Source: Gemmatimonadota bacterium (GTDB taxonomy: Bacteria > Gemmatimonadota > Gemmatimonadetes > Longimicrobiales > Gaopeijiaceae). Taken from it: a stretch of 64,000 nt of DNA. The translations under genes were made by a program, and so were the position numbers. The stretch lies in contig JAJEBW010000029.1 in NCBI GenBank assembly GCA_022822325.1, positions 44,529 to 108,528 of the forward strand, read 5' to 3'. Positions 9,925 through 22,755 of the stretch are shown here, in pieces. Within the stretch, counting starts at the first letter, position 1. Each line of letters starts with the position of its first letter. A model generated the notes under the pieces. That model did not search any database and was not told where the DNA came from. It saw only the letters and a program-made list of their open reading frames with translations.

Positions 9925-11076
9925 ATGATTTTCACCCGGCGCGACTTCCTCAAGACCTCGGCGGCCACCGCGGGAGCTCTCGGCCTCGGCGCGGCCTGCG
10001 CACCCTACGGCGACGACGACAGCCCCGCCCCCCTCTCGATCCTCGTCCTGGGAGGCACCGGATTCATCGGCCCGCACATGGTCCGGTACGCCATGGCGCG
10101 CGGCCACACCGTCACCCTCTTCAACCGCGGCCGCACCAACGCGCACCTCTTCCCCGAGCTGGAGAAGCTGGTGGGCGACCGCGACGGCGATCTGGCCGCG
10201 CTGGAGGGACGGCGATTCGACGCGGTGATCGACAACTCCGGCTTCGTGCCGCGCCACGTGCGCGATTCGGCCAACGCTCTCGCCGATTCGGGGCGCTACA
10301 TGTTCGTCTCCACCCTCTCGGCCTACAAGGATCTGGCCACCCCCGGAATCACCGAGGAGTACGAGCTCGGCCAGATGGAGGATCCCACCGTCGAGGTCGT
10401 CGACAACGCCACCTACGGTCCGCTCAAGGCGCTCTGCGAGCAGGCGGTCCAGGAGGTCTTCGGCGAACGCGCCAACATCGTGCGGCCCGGCTACATCGTC
10501 GGCCCCGGCGACAGCTCCGATCGCTGGACCTACTGGCCGGTGCGGGTTGCGGCCGGCGGCGACATGCTGGTTCCCGGCGCCCCCGACTACCCGATCCAGT
10601 TCATCGACGCGCGCGACCTGGGCGGCTGGATGGTGCGGATGCTCGAAGCGGACGTCACCGGCGTCTTCAATGCGGTGGGACCGGCGGAGCGGGTGGACAT
10701 GGGCCCCTTCCTGGAGAGCTGCCGCGAGGCGAGCGGGAGCGACGCCGTCTTCCATTGGGTGGGCGAGGAGTTCGTGCAGGAGCAGGGGCTCGTCTTCCCC
10801 ATCTGGGCCCCGCACACCGGCGACTTCGCCGCCATTCACTCGGTGGACGGTTCGCGCGCAATCGCCGCCGGCTACACGAGCCGCCCCATCGGCGAGACGA
10901 TCTCCGACACCCTGGATTGGTGGAATGGCCTCACCGAGGAGGACCGCCCGAACGGCGCCATGGCGAGCGGTCTGCGCAAGCCCCCCGAGCTCGGCTTCGG
11001 TCCCGCCACGATGGAAGCGATGATGCAGGCGGAAGCGGCGGCGCTGGCGGCCTGGGCGGAGGGCGGACAGGGCTGA
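9925..11076 (+). CDS. Tat-exported NAD-dependent epimerase/dehydratase family protein
   Basis: A 383-residue protein starting at ATG 9925. A twin-arginine signal (TRRDFLKTSAA) is followed by AACAPYGDDD, which could also act as a lipobox-type cysteine. The Rossmann dinucleotide motif GGTGFIGPHMV opens an extended short-chain dehydrogenase/epimerase domain. YGPLKALCE supplies the YxxxK catalytic pair, and later blocks (RPGYIVGPGD, FIDARDLGGW) are typical of the NAD-dependent epimerase/dehydratase superfamily. The substrate is not evident; export with a nucleotide cofactor resembles other Tat-exported sugar oxidoreductases in this window. The stop overlaps the STAS gene start (TGATG). Upstream alternative starts would destroy the Tat signal position. 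Confidence 0.87.
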   Translation: MIFTRRDFLKTSAATAGALGLGAACAPYGDDDSPAPLSILVLGGTGFIGPHMVRYAMARGHTVTLFNRGRTNAHLFPELEKLVGDRDGDLAALEGRRFDAVIDNSGFVPRHVRDSANALADSGRYMFVSTLSAYKDLATPGITEEYELGQMEDPTVEVVDNATYGPLKALCEQAVQEVFGERANIVRPGYIVGPGDSSDRWTYWPVRVAAGGDMLVPGAPDYPIQFIDARDLGGWMVRMLEADVTGVFNAVGPAERVDMGPFLESCREASGSDAVFHWVGEEFVQEQGLVFPIWAPHTGDFAAIHSVDGSRAIAAGYTSRPIGETISDTLDWWNGLTEEDRPNGAMASGLRKPPELGFGPATMEAMMQAEAAALAAWAEGGQG

Positions 11077-11423
11077 TGACCAACGATGTGCAGGTGAACT
11101 GGGCGCGGCAGGGAGACATCCTCATCGCAAGACCGGCGGGACGAATCTACTCCTCCGAATACCTGGAGTGGCAGAGCGAGCTGGAAGCGGGAATCGCCCC
11201 GGACGACACCAAGCTCCTCATCAACCTGAACCAGGTCCCCTACCTGAGCAGCGCCGGGCTCCGAATCCTCCTCGTGCTGGCCAAGCGCTTCACCGGGCCG
11301 GACCGCGCCTTCGCCATCTCGGGGACGGGGCGCCTGGCGCGCAAGGTGCTGGCCGCGAGCGGGTTCGACGCCATACTGAAGGTGTACGACTCGGAGGATG
11401 CGGCGGTGGCGGGGATGGGGTAG
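11076..11423 (+). CDS. STAS domain protein (anti-sigma factor antagonist type)
   Basis: A 115-residue single-domain protein. The sequence shows the STAS pattern: an N-terminal strand pair (ILIARPAGRI), then the strand-helix LLINLNQVPYLSSAGLRILL, where the Ser of SSAG is the usual phosphorylation site, then RAFAISG and a final helix. Family members bind anti-sigma factors or act as partner-switching regulators in the cytoplasm. No kinase or anti-sigma gene is adjacent, so its partner lies elsewhere. The ATG overlaps the stop of the epimerase-like gene, so it is co-translated with it, and the LRR gene follows 15 bp later. Confidence 0.88.
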   Translation: MTNDVQVNWARQGDILIARPAGRIYSSEYLEWQSELEAGIAPDDTKLLINLNQVPYLSSAGLRILLVLAKRFTGPDRAFAISGTGRLARKVLAASGFDAILKVYDSEDAAVAGMG

Positions 11424-11437
11424 GGGGGGCGGCGCGT

Positions 11438-14400
11438 ATGGTGCCACTTCGGTCCAAAGCACCCTGCCGGTCACCGGTCGAGGACGAATTGGCAACCGTC
11501 GGCCAGTCTGCCGATTGCCCGCACGATCGCGGGAGTCGCCGCCTCATCCACCGTACATTCGCCTCTGTCGCGCTGATTGCGGGCGTGGCCTACGCCGCCT
11601 GCGACCAGAATCCCGTCTTGCCACCTCCTGCTTCGAATGAGCCTCCTATACTGGAACGGGCTTTTGCGGACCATCAGGTGTTCGGGGGAGAGGACACGGC
11701 GATTCCGTTGGCCGACCACTTCGCCGATCCAAACGGCGACCTGGTGCGCTATGTCGTCGAGAGCGAGAACGGTGGCATCGCGACGGTGCGAGCAGCGGGG
11801 GACAGCCTAGTCGTCACCGGCATCGCCGAGGGTGTGACGATGGTGTCGGTTACGGCCATGGACTCGGGAGGCCTGTTGGCCACCGGCACCTTCGCCCTGC
11901 AGGTCGAGGTCAATCCGGACCGGGCGGTCCTGAGAGCTCTGTACCGTGCGACCGACGGTCCGAACTGGCAACTCAGTCATGGCTGGCTGACCCATAAACC
12001 GCTTCGAGATTGGTACGGCGTTGGTACGGATTCGCTGGGCCGCGTGACCGACCTTATTCTTCGCTCCAACAACCTGGCCGGTACGATCCCGGTGGAACTG
12101 GTGGATCTGTCCCAACTCAAGACCCTGGTTTTGTCCGTCAACCAATATCTGACCGGCCCGATCCCGCCAGAGTTGGGGGACCTTGCGAAACTTGAGACCT
12201 TGGCTCTTGATACCACCCGTTTGGCCGGTCCGATTCCGCCCGAACTTGGAAAGCTCTCATATCTCAAGACACTATCGCTATCCCGCACCGAGCTTACGGG
12301 CTCCATTCCCCCGGAACTGGCAAATCTCTCCGCACTGGAGACCCTGAATCTACGCGGCAGATCGTCGAACGCCACACACCATCTCACCGGACCGATCCCC
12401 CCGGAACTGGGCAAGCTTGCCAACCTGACCACGCTGGACCTTTCGCGTAACCACTTGACGGGCACCATCCCGCCCGAGCTGGGCAATCTCGCGAGCCTGG
12501 AGGTGCTGATGCTTTACGGCGATCAGTTGACGGGACCAATCCCCCCGGAACTGGGCAAGCTTGCCAACCTGACCACGCTGCACCTTTCGGGTAACCACTT
12601 GACGAGCACCATCCCACCCGAGTCGGGCAGTCTCGCGAGCCTCGAAACCCTGTCCCTCTCCGGGAACCAGCTGACGGGACCGATTCCTGCCGAGTTGGCG
12701 AACCTCACCAACCTGACCACGCTGCACCTTTCGGGTAACCGCTTGACGGAGCCCATCCCGCCCGAGCTGGGCAACCTCACGAGCCTGGAGGTGCTGGACC
12801 TTGACGGCAATCAGTTGACGGGACCAATCCCCCCGGAACTGGGCAAGCTTGCCAACCTGACCACGCTGCACCTTTCGGGTAACCACTTGACGGGCACCAT
12901 CCCACCCGAGTCGGGCAGTCTCGCGAGCCTCGAAACCCTGTCCCTCTCCGGGAACCAGCTGACGGGGCCGATTCCTGCCGAGCTGGCGAACCTCACCAAC
13001 CTGAAAACCCTCAATCTCCGCGGCAACCAGCTTGCAGGCCCGATTCCACCCGAACTGCAGCAGTTGTCCGCACTGACGACCCTGGGCCTCCAGCGAAACC
13101 TGCTGACTGGCACGGTCCCCGCCGGGCTGGCCAACCTTGCCAACCTGGAAACACTGATCCTCTCCCACAACCGGCTTGCAGGCCCGATCCCGCCCGAAGT
13201 GCTGGGAATGTCCAACTTGCAGCGACTGGGCATCGCCAGCAATGCCGGGCTTTGCATACCAGGAACAGAGCGTTTCGAAGCCTTCGCCGAAAGACACAGG
13301 ATTTCATCCTGGTGCAACCAAATGGATCAGGCAATCCTGAAGGCTCTGTACGACGCCTCCGGCGGCAAGGACTGGCGCACCAATGACGGCTGGCTCGATG
13401 GATTCGTGTTGGGAACCTGGAGCGGTGTGATGACGGACTCGCTCGGTCGCGTGACCACGATCGACCTTGTTGACAACGGCTTGGCGGGCGAGTTGCCGAG
13501 CCTGGGACTGCTAAGCGAACTGACCGAACTGAAGCTGGGTCGCAATCCGAGCCTCGCCGGACGGCTGCCACTCAGCCTGGCACAGCTATCGATGTCGGTG
13601 CTGGATTTCGGCGGAACGGGCTTATGCGCTCCGAACGAGGCCGGATTTCAGTCGTGGATGGGGAGCGTCAAGACACTGAATGGTACCGGGCGCAACTGCG
13701 AAATTCTCTCGGACCGTAACATCCTGGAAGCGGTGTACCGAACGGCCGACGGGCCAAACTGGGAGAACAGCAAAGGCTGGCTGACGGACGCGCCTCTCGG
13801 GGAGTGGCACGGCGTGACCGTGGACTCCTTGGAGCGCGTAACGGAGATCGTACTTTTTCGCGCCGGGGGACCGATTCCGCCGGAGCTCGGGAATCTTTCC
13901 GAACTGCGAGTGCTCGACCTATGCTGTCATTGGACGGGTACAGTTCCGACGGCCCCGGAGAACCTCTCCAAGCTGGAGCGACTCGTCATCCGTAGCGACG
14001 GGCAGTTGAGCATCTCGCCGACACTGGCCATTCTCCGCAACCTGCGGGAGCTACGCCTCAGCAGCCATCATGTCGTGGACGGAATTCCACCTGAGCTGGG
14101 AGACCTGCCTGAACTGCGACGGCTCGAGCTCTGCTGTGAGTTGCCGGGGCCCATCCCTCCCGAGTTCGGCACACTACCCAAGCTCGAAGACCTATCCCTT
14201 CGGATGTCGGCCAGCTCCATTCCTGCCGAACTCGGGAACCTGCCCGCTTTGCAAAGGCTTGTGCTCCATGGTGCGACGGGCCCGATCCCACCGGCGCTTG
14301 GGAATCTGTCGGCATTGCAGTATCTGTACCTCAACAACGGCTTCAACCCCGGCCAACTGACGGGCTCAATCCCGCCCTCGCTCGGGAATCTCTCCCGGCT

Positions 14401-17400
14401 GCGAGCCTTGGGACTTGCTGAAAACCAGTTAACCGGCATCATACCACCTGAACTGGGGAACCTCTCGGCATTGCAGTATCTGCACCTTAATGACAATCAG
14501 CTGACGGGGCCGATCCCGGCTGAGTTTGGGAATCTCACGAACCTGGAGCAGTTGCGTGCCTGGGACAATCAGCTAACGGGCCCAATTCCACCCGAAATCG
14601 GACGGATGTACGCCTTGACGGAACTGGGACTATACAGCAATCGGTTGACCGGTCCCATACCGGCCGAGCTGGGGAATCTCGCACGACTGCCATCCCTGGA
14701 CCTTCACGACAACCAGTTGACAGGCCCAATTCCGGCCGAACTGGGACAAATGTCCGCACTGACGGCGCTGGACATCTCCAACAACCGGTTGACCGGTACG
14801 ATTCCGGCCGAATTAGGGCAACTCTCATATCTTTATCGGCTGAACTTTGCCGACAACCAGTTGACCGGTGCGATCCCAGCCGACTTGGGCAATCTCTCAC
14901 GCTTGTATTCGCTAAACTTTGCCGATAATCAGTTGACCGGATCAATCCCATCCGAACTCGGGACAATGCCCGCACTGACGGGCCTGTATCTGTCAGACAA
15001 CCAACTGACGGGTTCCATTCCGCCCGAGCTGGGCAATCTCGAGTCGCTCAATCTGTCCCATAACCATTTGACAGGTACCATTCCAGCCGCATTGGGAAAG
15101 CTCGCCCGCCTGACAAGCCTGTCCCTCGCCGACAACAGCCTGGCCGGGACGATCCCACCCGACTTCGGTCGCCTCTCAGACCTGTATTCGCTGAATCTCG
15201 CTCATAATCAATTGACGGGCGGGCTTCCCCTCGGGCTGAGTGATTCCAATCTCGGATACCTGTACCTCAATGATAACGACGGCCTTTGCGTTCCGGGGAC
15301 GGAGAGTTTCATAACCTTACACACGAGGCGCCTGGGAAGGGCGGAATTCTCGTGGTGCAACGAACGCGATGTGGCCCTCCTCAAGTCCCTGTACAAGGCA
15401 ACGGGCGGCAGTGCTTGGTCTACCGTTTGGCAAAGGAGCGACGGCTGGCAGGAAGGAATCAGGGCGAAGCGTGGTCGCGGGCTCGCGCTCGATTCCTGGT
15501 ACGGCGTGACCGCCGATTCTCTCGGCCGCGTGACCGGGCTCAATCTGAGCGACAACGGCCTCGTTGGCTGGCTTCCCGACGATCTTGGGACTCTTGAGAA
15601 ACTCGTTGCCCTGAATGTGGCTGGCAATTCGGACCTCGGCGGGAGACTGCCGCTGAGCTTGACCGACCTGTCCATGGAAACGCTCGATTACGCCGGAACG
15701 ACTCTGTGCGCTCCCGCGGTAACCGCGTTTCAATCGTGGCTGGCAAGCATAGGGACGTTGAACAGTACCGGGCGGAACTGCGGCGTGCTTTCTGATCGCG
15801 ATATCCTGGAATCGTTCTACCGGGCAACCGATGGACCGAACTGGCGCAGAAGCGATCAATGGCTCACCGACGCGCCTCTCGGGGAATGGTACGGCGTGGA
15901 GGTTGGGCAGGAAGATCGCGTGACAAGGCTTGATCTCAGCTACAATAATCTGACAGGATCGATTCCGCCCGAGCTCGGACATCTGTCGGGGTTGCGGGAA
16001 CTCAATTTGTCCGATAACGCCTTGGGGGGCCCGATTCCCGCCAGTGTGGTTCACCTCAACATTGATCGCAGGAGACTCCGATTGCCGGACAGTCTCTGTT
16101 GGCCGGGGGTCCGTGAAGTGGTCGAATGGCTGGGTGCCTCGTCAAGCGCGTCTTTTTGCAACTGGCACGACCTTCGGGTGCTGAGAGAGTTCTTTGAAGC
16201 CACCGGTGCCGGGGTAGGGTGGTCAGCTTCCCAGGGATGGCACGGAAACACTGAAACGACCACGGCGGCTGACCACGTCCTCGGCGACTGGCACGGCGTT
16301 GAGACCGATTCGCTCGGGCGAGTGACGGACATTGATCTTAACCAGAACGGACTGCACGGGACAGTGCCGCATGGATTGGGTACGCTGGGCCAGCTGACCA
16401 GGTTGGTACTCGCCGACAACCCGCGGTTGGAGGGCGCACTGCCACTGTCCATGAGTCGGCTGTCTCTTCGGGCATTCGATTTTTCCGGCACCGGCCTATG
16501 CGTTCCGGCCAACGACATCTTCATGTCTTGGCTGAGAGAGATCGCCTCAGTCGGTGGGACCGGAACCGCGTGTGCTAAACTGTCAGACCGAGACATCCTC
16601 GAGGTTTTCTACCACGCTACTGCCCCGTGGCTTTACAGCGACAACTGGCTTACCGACGCCCCCTTGGGCGACTGGTACGGCGTATCGGTGGATACTGACG
16701 GCCGGGTAACCCGACTTGATTTGCGAAACAACTGGGTCAGGGGCCCCTTACCCGACGAACTCGGCCTCCTTGACCGCTTGACCATTTTCAACCTTCCGTA
16801 CAACAGGCTCTCCGGCCCCATACCGCCAGCCATGGGCAACCTAAAGGCACTCGAGGAACTTGTCATCACAGGGGATTCCGTCCTGGGACGGGTCGGAAGC
16901 GGGGGCAGCTTCACGGTTAGCGCGGGCATTGGATATAACAGGCTGACCGGCTCCATTCCGCGCGAGCTGGGCAATCTGACGAACCTTCGTATCCTCAATC
17001 TCAACGGAAATGCTCTGTCTGGCGAGATTCCAGCCGAACTGGGCAATTTGACGAACCTGGAATTCCTAGACTTGGCCGTCCCGATAAACTGCCAGCACGC
17101 CCCCGCGCCCAAAATGCCCGACGGATGGACACCCGACAGAGTGCTACGATGCAAGAAGGGAAGTGTGAAACAAAGCTTCACGGGCGCTATCCCGCCTGAA
17201 CTCGGAAAACTCACCAAACTGAAACGCCTGTACCTCTACAACAACAACCTGACGGGCCCGATCCCGCCCGAGCTCGGGAATCTAACCAACCTGGAAGAGC
17301 TGGCGCTTCAGCATAACGACCTCACCGGCATTCCACCCGAACTGGGCAATCTGTCGTCCCTGAAACTGTTGAGGGCTTACGACAACGATTTGGCCGGACC

Positions 17401-19459
17401 GATCCCCGGTAGCCTGGGGAACGCATCCAACCTGGAGCAGCTTTGGCTGCACAACAACGAACTGACAAGCATTCCCCCGGAACTCGGTAATCTATCCGAG
17501 TTGCGTTACTTGTACCTCTTCGACAACGATTTGGCCGGACCGATCCCGGAGGGGCTCGGTTCGCTCGATGATCTCCGTCACCTCGATCTCTACAACAATG
17601 CACTAACCACCGTTCCCGCTGATCTGGGGGATCTCGTCAACCTTGACCGCCTTTACCTGCACGGCAACGAAATCGCCGGACCGATCCCCCCGGCGCTGGG
17701 GAGTCTGCGCAATCTTGAGCGGTTGTGGTTACAGGACAATCGGTTGTCCGGGCCTGTGCCGTCGCAGTTGGGCGAACTCTCCCGGTTGCGTTGGCTGGAT
17801 CTGACCGGGAATGAGATGTTGGAGGGCCCTCTGCCGGAGTCATTTACCGCGTTGGACTACCTGGATGTCCTTGTGGCCACGGGCACCGGCGTGTGCGGGT
17901 CGCCAAGCGATGCCTTTCAGTCGTGGCTCAACACGGTCGAGCGTGCCCATCTGCCCACCTGTTTCGCACGACACTCGGATCGCGCCGCGGCGTATCTGGT
18001 TCAGGCTGTGCAGGATCTGGAACGACCGGTTCCATTGGTAGCCGGCAGAGACGCGCTCTTACGGGTGTTCGTGGCAGCGCCAACGGGGAAGACGATGCCC
18101 GTCCCAAGCGTGAGTGCCCGATTCTACGACGGAGCACGAGAGGTGTATCGGGTTGATATACCGGGCAAACCGGCCGCTCTCGGAGCTGAGCTTTTTGAAG
18201 CCAGCCTGGATCTGTCGGCCAACTCGCCCATCCCCGGCGAGGTCATTCGACCCGGACTGGAGATGGTGATCGAGATTGATCGCGAGGGCGCTTTGGACCC
18301 CTCACTGGCCGTCCCACCGCGCATCCCCGCCGAGGGACGGATGGCACTCGATGTTCGCGCGGTGCCAACGCTTGAGTTCACGGTGGTGCCGTTCCTGTGG
18401 ACCGACGACCCGGATTCATCGGTAGTCGTGCTGGCAAACGAGATGGCAGCGGACCCGAAGGGGCACGAGTTGTTGGGTCCGGCTCATCATTCTTTGCCGA
18501 TTCCCGGAATGGCCGTCACCGCACACCCGCCCGTCTGGGTGAACTCCAGCAATGCCTACTCGCTCCTCTCTCGGACGGCGGCCATCCGGGCCATGGAAGG
18601 GGGCCGCGGATACTGGCAGGGCATGATGAAAGGCAATAGCGGAGGAGTTCGCGGCGTTGCCTACCAGGCGGGCTGGGTGAGCTTTTCCCGCCCTGAACCG
18701 GTGACTATCGTGCACGAGATTGGTCACAACATGTCGCTGTGGCACGCGCCGTGTGGATATCCCGATTACGTCGATCCGGTCTTTCCGTATGAGAATGGAG
18801 GAACCGGTGTCCTCGGCTACTACTTTCCCAACGACCAATTTCCCCGTGGGCGTCCCACCGGAGGGTTGGTCGGCCCCGGTGCCCGCGACTTCATGGGCTA
18901 CTGCAACTCACCCTGGGTCAGCGACTACCACTTCACCAACGCCCTGCGCCACCGGCTCCGCGCGGAACCACCTCCCGCCTCGCCCGCAACAGCCCTCCTC
19001 CTCTGGGGCGGCGCCGACGGCGAGGGCGCTCCCTACCTGGAACCGGCGTTCGTCCTGGACGCCCCGCCCGCGCTTCCGGATTCCGCCGGGAGCCACCGGA
19101 TCGCCGGATACGACGCCGACGGCCGCGAACTCTTCTCCCTGGACTTCGCCCTGCCCATGGTCGCCGATGTGGAGGACCAGTCCTCCAGCTTCGCCTTCGT
19201 CCTTCCCGTGCGCCCCGGATGGGAGGCCCTGGCGGTGATCACCCTCACAGCGCCGGACGGTTCCACCGCCACACTGGACCGCAACTCCGAACTTCCGCCC
19301 ATGACGATCCTGCGGGACGGTTCCACCGGACAGATCCGCGCCATCCTCGGGGGTGACGAAGCGCTTGCGGCAGACGCTCCGGCACCGATGGTTCGGGGAC
19401 AGAACCTGGTGACGCTGACCAGTCGGGGACTGCCGCCACCCGCATCCTGGCGGCGCTGA
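11438..19459 (+). CDS. Giant secreted leucine-rich-repeat protein with C-terminal metzincin protease domain
   Basis: About 2,670 residues from ATG 11438; longer readings would overlap the STAS gene. A signal-like segment (ASVALIAGVAYAACDQ) may be a weak lipobox. After a cadherin/Ig-like domain come many 24-residue plant-type LRRs with consensus LTGPIPPELGNL. The repeats are cut into seven modules, each opened by a cap of the form ILExxYxATDGPNW...W.GV..DSLGRVT (near 11930, 13330, 13715, 15370, 15800, 16175 and 16590) and several closed by a GLCxPxxxxFxxWL cap. The final ~450 residues contain the zinc motif HEIGHNMSLWH (DNA 18713-18745, HExxHxxxxxH) and a Met-turn-like DFMGYC, the signature of metzincins, then a beta-rich tail. 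I infer a surface binding and proteolytic factor, perhaps for host or prey interaction. Target and anchoring are unknown. Confidence 0.85.
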   Translation: MVPLRSKAPCRSPVEDELATVGQSADCPHDRGSRRLIHRTFASVALIAGVAYAACDQNPVLPPPASNEPPILERAFADHQVFGGEDTAIPLADHFADPNGDLVRYVVESENGGIATVRAAGDSLVVTGIAEGVTMVSVTAMDSGGLLATGTFALQVEVNPDRAVLRALYRATDGPNWQLSHGWLTHKPLRDWYGVGTDSLGRVTDLILRSNNLAGTIPVELVDLSQLKTLVLSVNQYLTGPIPPELGDLAKLETLALDTTRLAGPIPPELGKLSYLKTLSLSRTELTGSIPPELANLSALETLNLRGRSSNATHHLTGPIPPELGKLANLTTLDLSRNHLTGTIPPELGNLASLEVLMLYGDQLTGPIPPELGKLANLTTLHLSGNHLTSTIPPESGSLASLETLSLSGNQLTGPIPAELANLTNLTTLHLSGNRLTEPIPPELGNLTSLEVLDLDGNQLTGPIPPELGKLANLTTLHLSGNHLTGTIPPESGSLASLETLSLSGNQLTGPIPAELANLTNLKTLNLRGNQLAGPIPPELQQLSALTTLGLQRNLLTGTVPAGLANLANLETLILSHNRLAGPIPPEVLGMSNLQRLGIASNAGLCIPGTERFEAFAERHRISSWCNQMDQAILKALYDASGGKDWRTNDGWLDGFVLGTWSGVMTDSLGRVTTIDLVDNGLAGELPSLGLLSELTELKLGRNPSLAGRLPLSLAQLSMSVLDFGGTGLCAPNEAGFQSWMGSVKTLNGTGRNCEILSDRNILEAVYRTADGPNWENSKGWLTDAPLGEWHGVTVDSLERVTEIVLFRAGGPIPPELGNLSELRVLDLCCHWTGTVPTAPENLSKLERLVIRSDGQLSISPTLAILRNLRELRLSSHHVVDGIPPELGDLPELRRLELCCELPGPIPPEFGTLPKLEDLSLRMSASSIPAELGNLPALQRLVLHGATGPIPPALGNLSALQYLYLNNGFNPGQLTGSIPPSLGNLSRLRALGLAENQLTGIIPPELGNLSALQYLHLNDNQLTGPIPAEFGNLTNLEQLRAWDNQLTGPIPPEIGRMYALTELGLYSNRLTGPIPAELGNLARLPSLDLHDNQLTGPIPAELGQMSALTALDISNNRLTGTIPAELGQLSYLYRLNFADNQLTGAIPADLGNLSRLYSLNFADNQLTGSIPSELGTMPALTGLYLSDNQLTGSIPPELGNLESLNLSHNHLTGTIPAALGKLARLTSLSLADNSLAGTIPPDFGRLSDLYSLNLAHNQLTGGLPLGLSDSNLGYLYLNDNDGLCVPGTESFITLHTRRLGRAEFSWCNERDVALLKSLYKATGGSAWSTVWQRSDGWQEGIRAKRGRGLALDSWYGVTADSLGRVTGLNLSDNGLVGWLPDDLGTLEKLVALNVAGNSDLGGRLPLSLTDLSMETLDYAGTTLCAPAVTAFQSWLASIGTLNSTGRNCGVLSDRDILESFYRATDGPNWRRSDQWLTDAPLGEWYGVEVGQEDRVTRLDLSYNNLTGSIPPELGHLSGLRELNLSDNALGGPIPASVVHLNIDRRRLRLPDSLCWPGVREVVEWLGASSSASFCNWHDLRVLREFFEATGAGVGWSASQGWHGNTETTTAADHVLGDWHGVETDSLGRVTDIDLNQNGLHGTVPHGLGTLGQLTRLVLADNPRLEGALPLSMSRLSLRAFDFSGTGLCVPANDIFMSWLREIASVGGTGTACAKLSDRDILEVFYHATAPWLYSDNWLTDAPLGDWYGVSVDTDGRVTRLDLRNNWVRGPLPDELGLLDRLTIFNLPYNRLSGPIPPAMGNLKALEELVITGDSVLGRVGSGGSFTVSAGIGYNRLTGSIPRELGNLTNLRILNLNGNALSGEIPAELGNLTNLEFLDLAVPINCQHAPAPKMPDGWTPDRVLRCKKGSVKQSFTGAIPPELGKLTKLKRLYLYNNNLTGPIPPELGNLTNLEELALQHNDLTGIPPELGNLSSLKLLRAYDNDLAGPIPGSLGNASNLEQLWLHNNELTSIPPELGNLSELRYLYLFDNDLAGPIPEGLGSLDDLRHLDLYNNALTTVPADLGDLVNLDRLYLHGNEIAGPIPPALGSLRNLERLWLQDNRLSGPVPSQLGELSRLRWLDLTGNEMLEGPLPESFTALDYLDVLVATGTGVCGSPSDAFQSWLNTVERAHLPTCFARHSDRAAAYLVQAVQDLERPVPLVAGRDALLRVFVAAPTGKTMPVPSVSARFYDGAREVYRVDIPGKPAALGAELFEASLDLSANSPIPGEVIRPGLEMVIEIDREGALDPSLAVPPRIPAEGRMALDVRAVPTLEFTVVPFLWTDDPDSSVVVLANEMAADPKGHELLGPAHHSLPIPGMAVTAHPPVWVNSSNAYSLLSRTAAIRAMEGGRGYWQGMMKGNSGGVRGVAYQAGWVSFSRPEPVTIVHEIGHNMSLWHAPCGYPDYVDPVFPYENGGTGVLGYYFPNDQFPRGRPTGGLVGPGARDFMGYCNSPWVSDYHFTNALRHRLRAEPPPASPATALLLWGGADGEGAPYLEPAFVLDAPPALPDSAGSHRIAGYDADGRELFSLDFALPMVADVEDQSSSFAFVLPVRPGWEALAVITLTAPDGSTATLDRNSELPPMTILRDGSTGQIRAILGGDEALAADAPAPMVRGQNLVTLTSRGLPPPASWRR
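12541..13006 (+). repeat. Near-identical 288 bp-period direct repeat inside the LRR gene
   Basis: Bases from about 12541 and from about 12829 are nearly identical over roughly 175 bp, differing at only a few positions (for example agcacc/gggcacc and gagttg/gagctg). The period of 288 bp equals 96 codons, or four 24-residue LRR units. A shorter related copy starts near 12397. This is the mark of recent in-frame duplication or recombination within the LRR array. Confidence 0.85.
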
Positions 19460-19617
19460 AGCGGGAACGTACAGACCACACCGGTCAACGTACGGGAAAG
19501 CCAAGGCAAGACTGACCGTTTGGCCTCGGCAATCCCCTGCCAGCCGGCTCGTGTCGAGATGAGCGCCCTTTCGGACGGCAAGTCAATGTGCTGTGTCAAT
19601 GGGCTGTGGACGGGCTT

Positions 19618-22751
<3,134 letters not shown>

Positions 22752-22755
<4 letters not shown>

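Noticed and set aside
11168..11437. Upstream extension of the LRR protein
   Set aside because: It would overlap the STAS gene in another frame and places ~90 non-signal residues before the signal segment.
12000..17800. CRISPR array suggested by regular repeats
   Set aside because: The ~72 bp periodicity encodes 24-residue LRRs in a continuous frame; units are diverged and there are no spacers.
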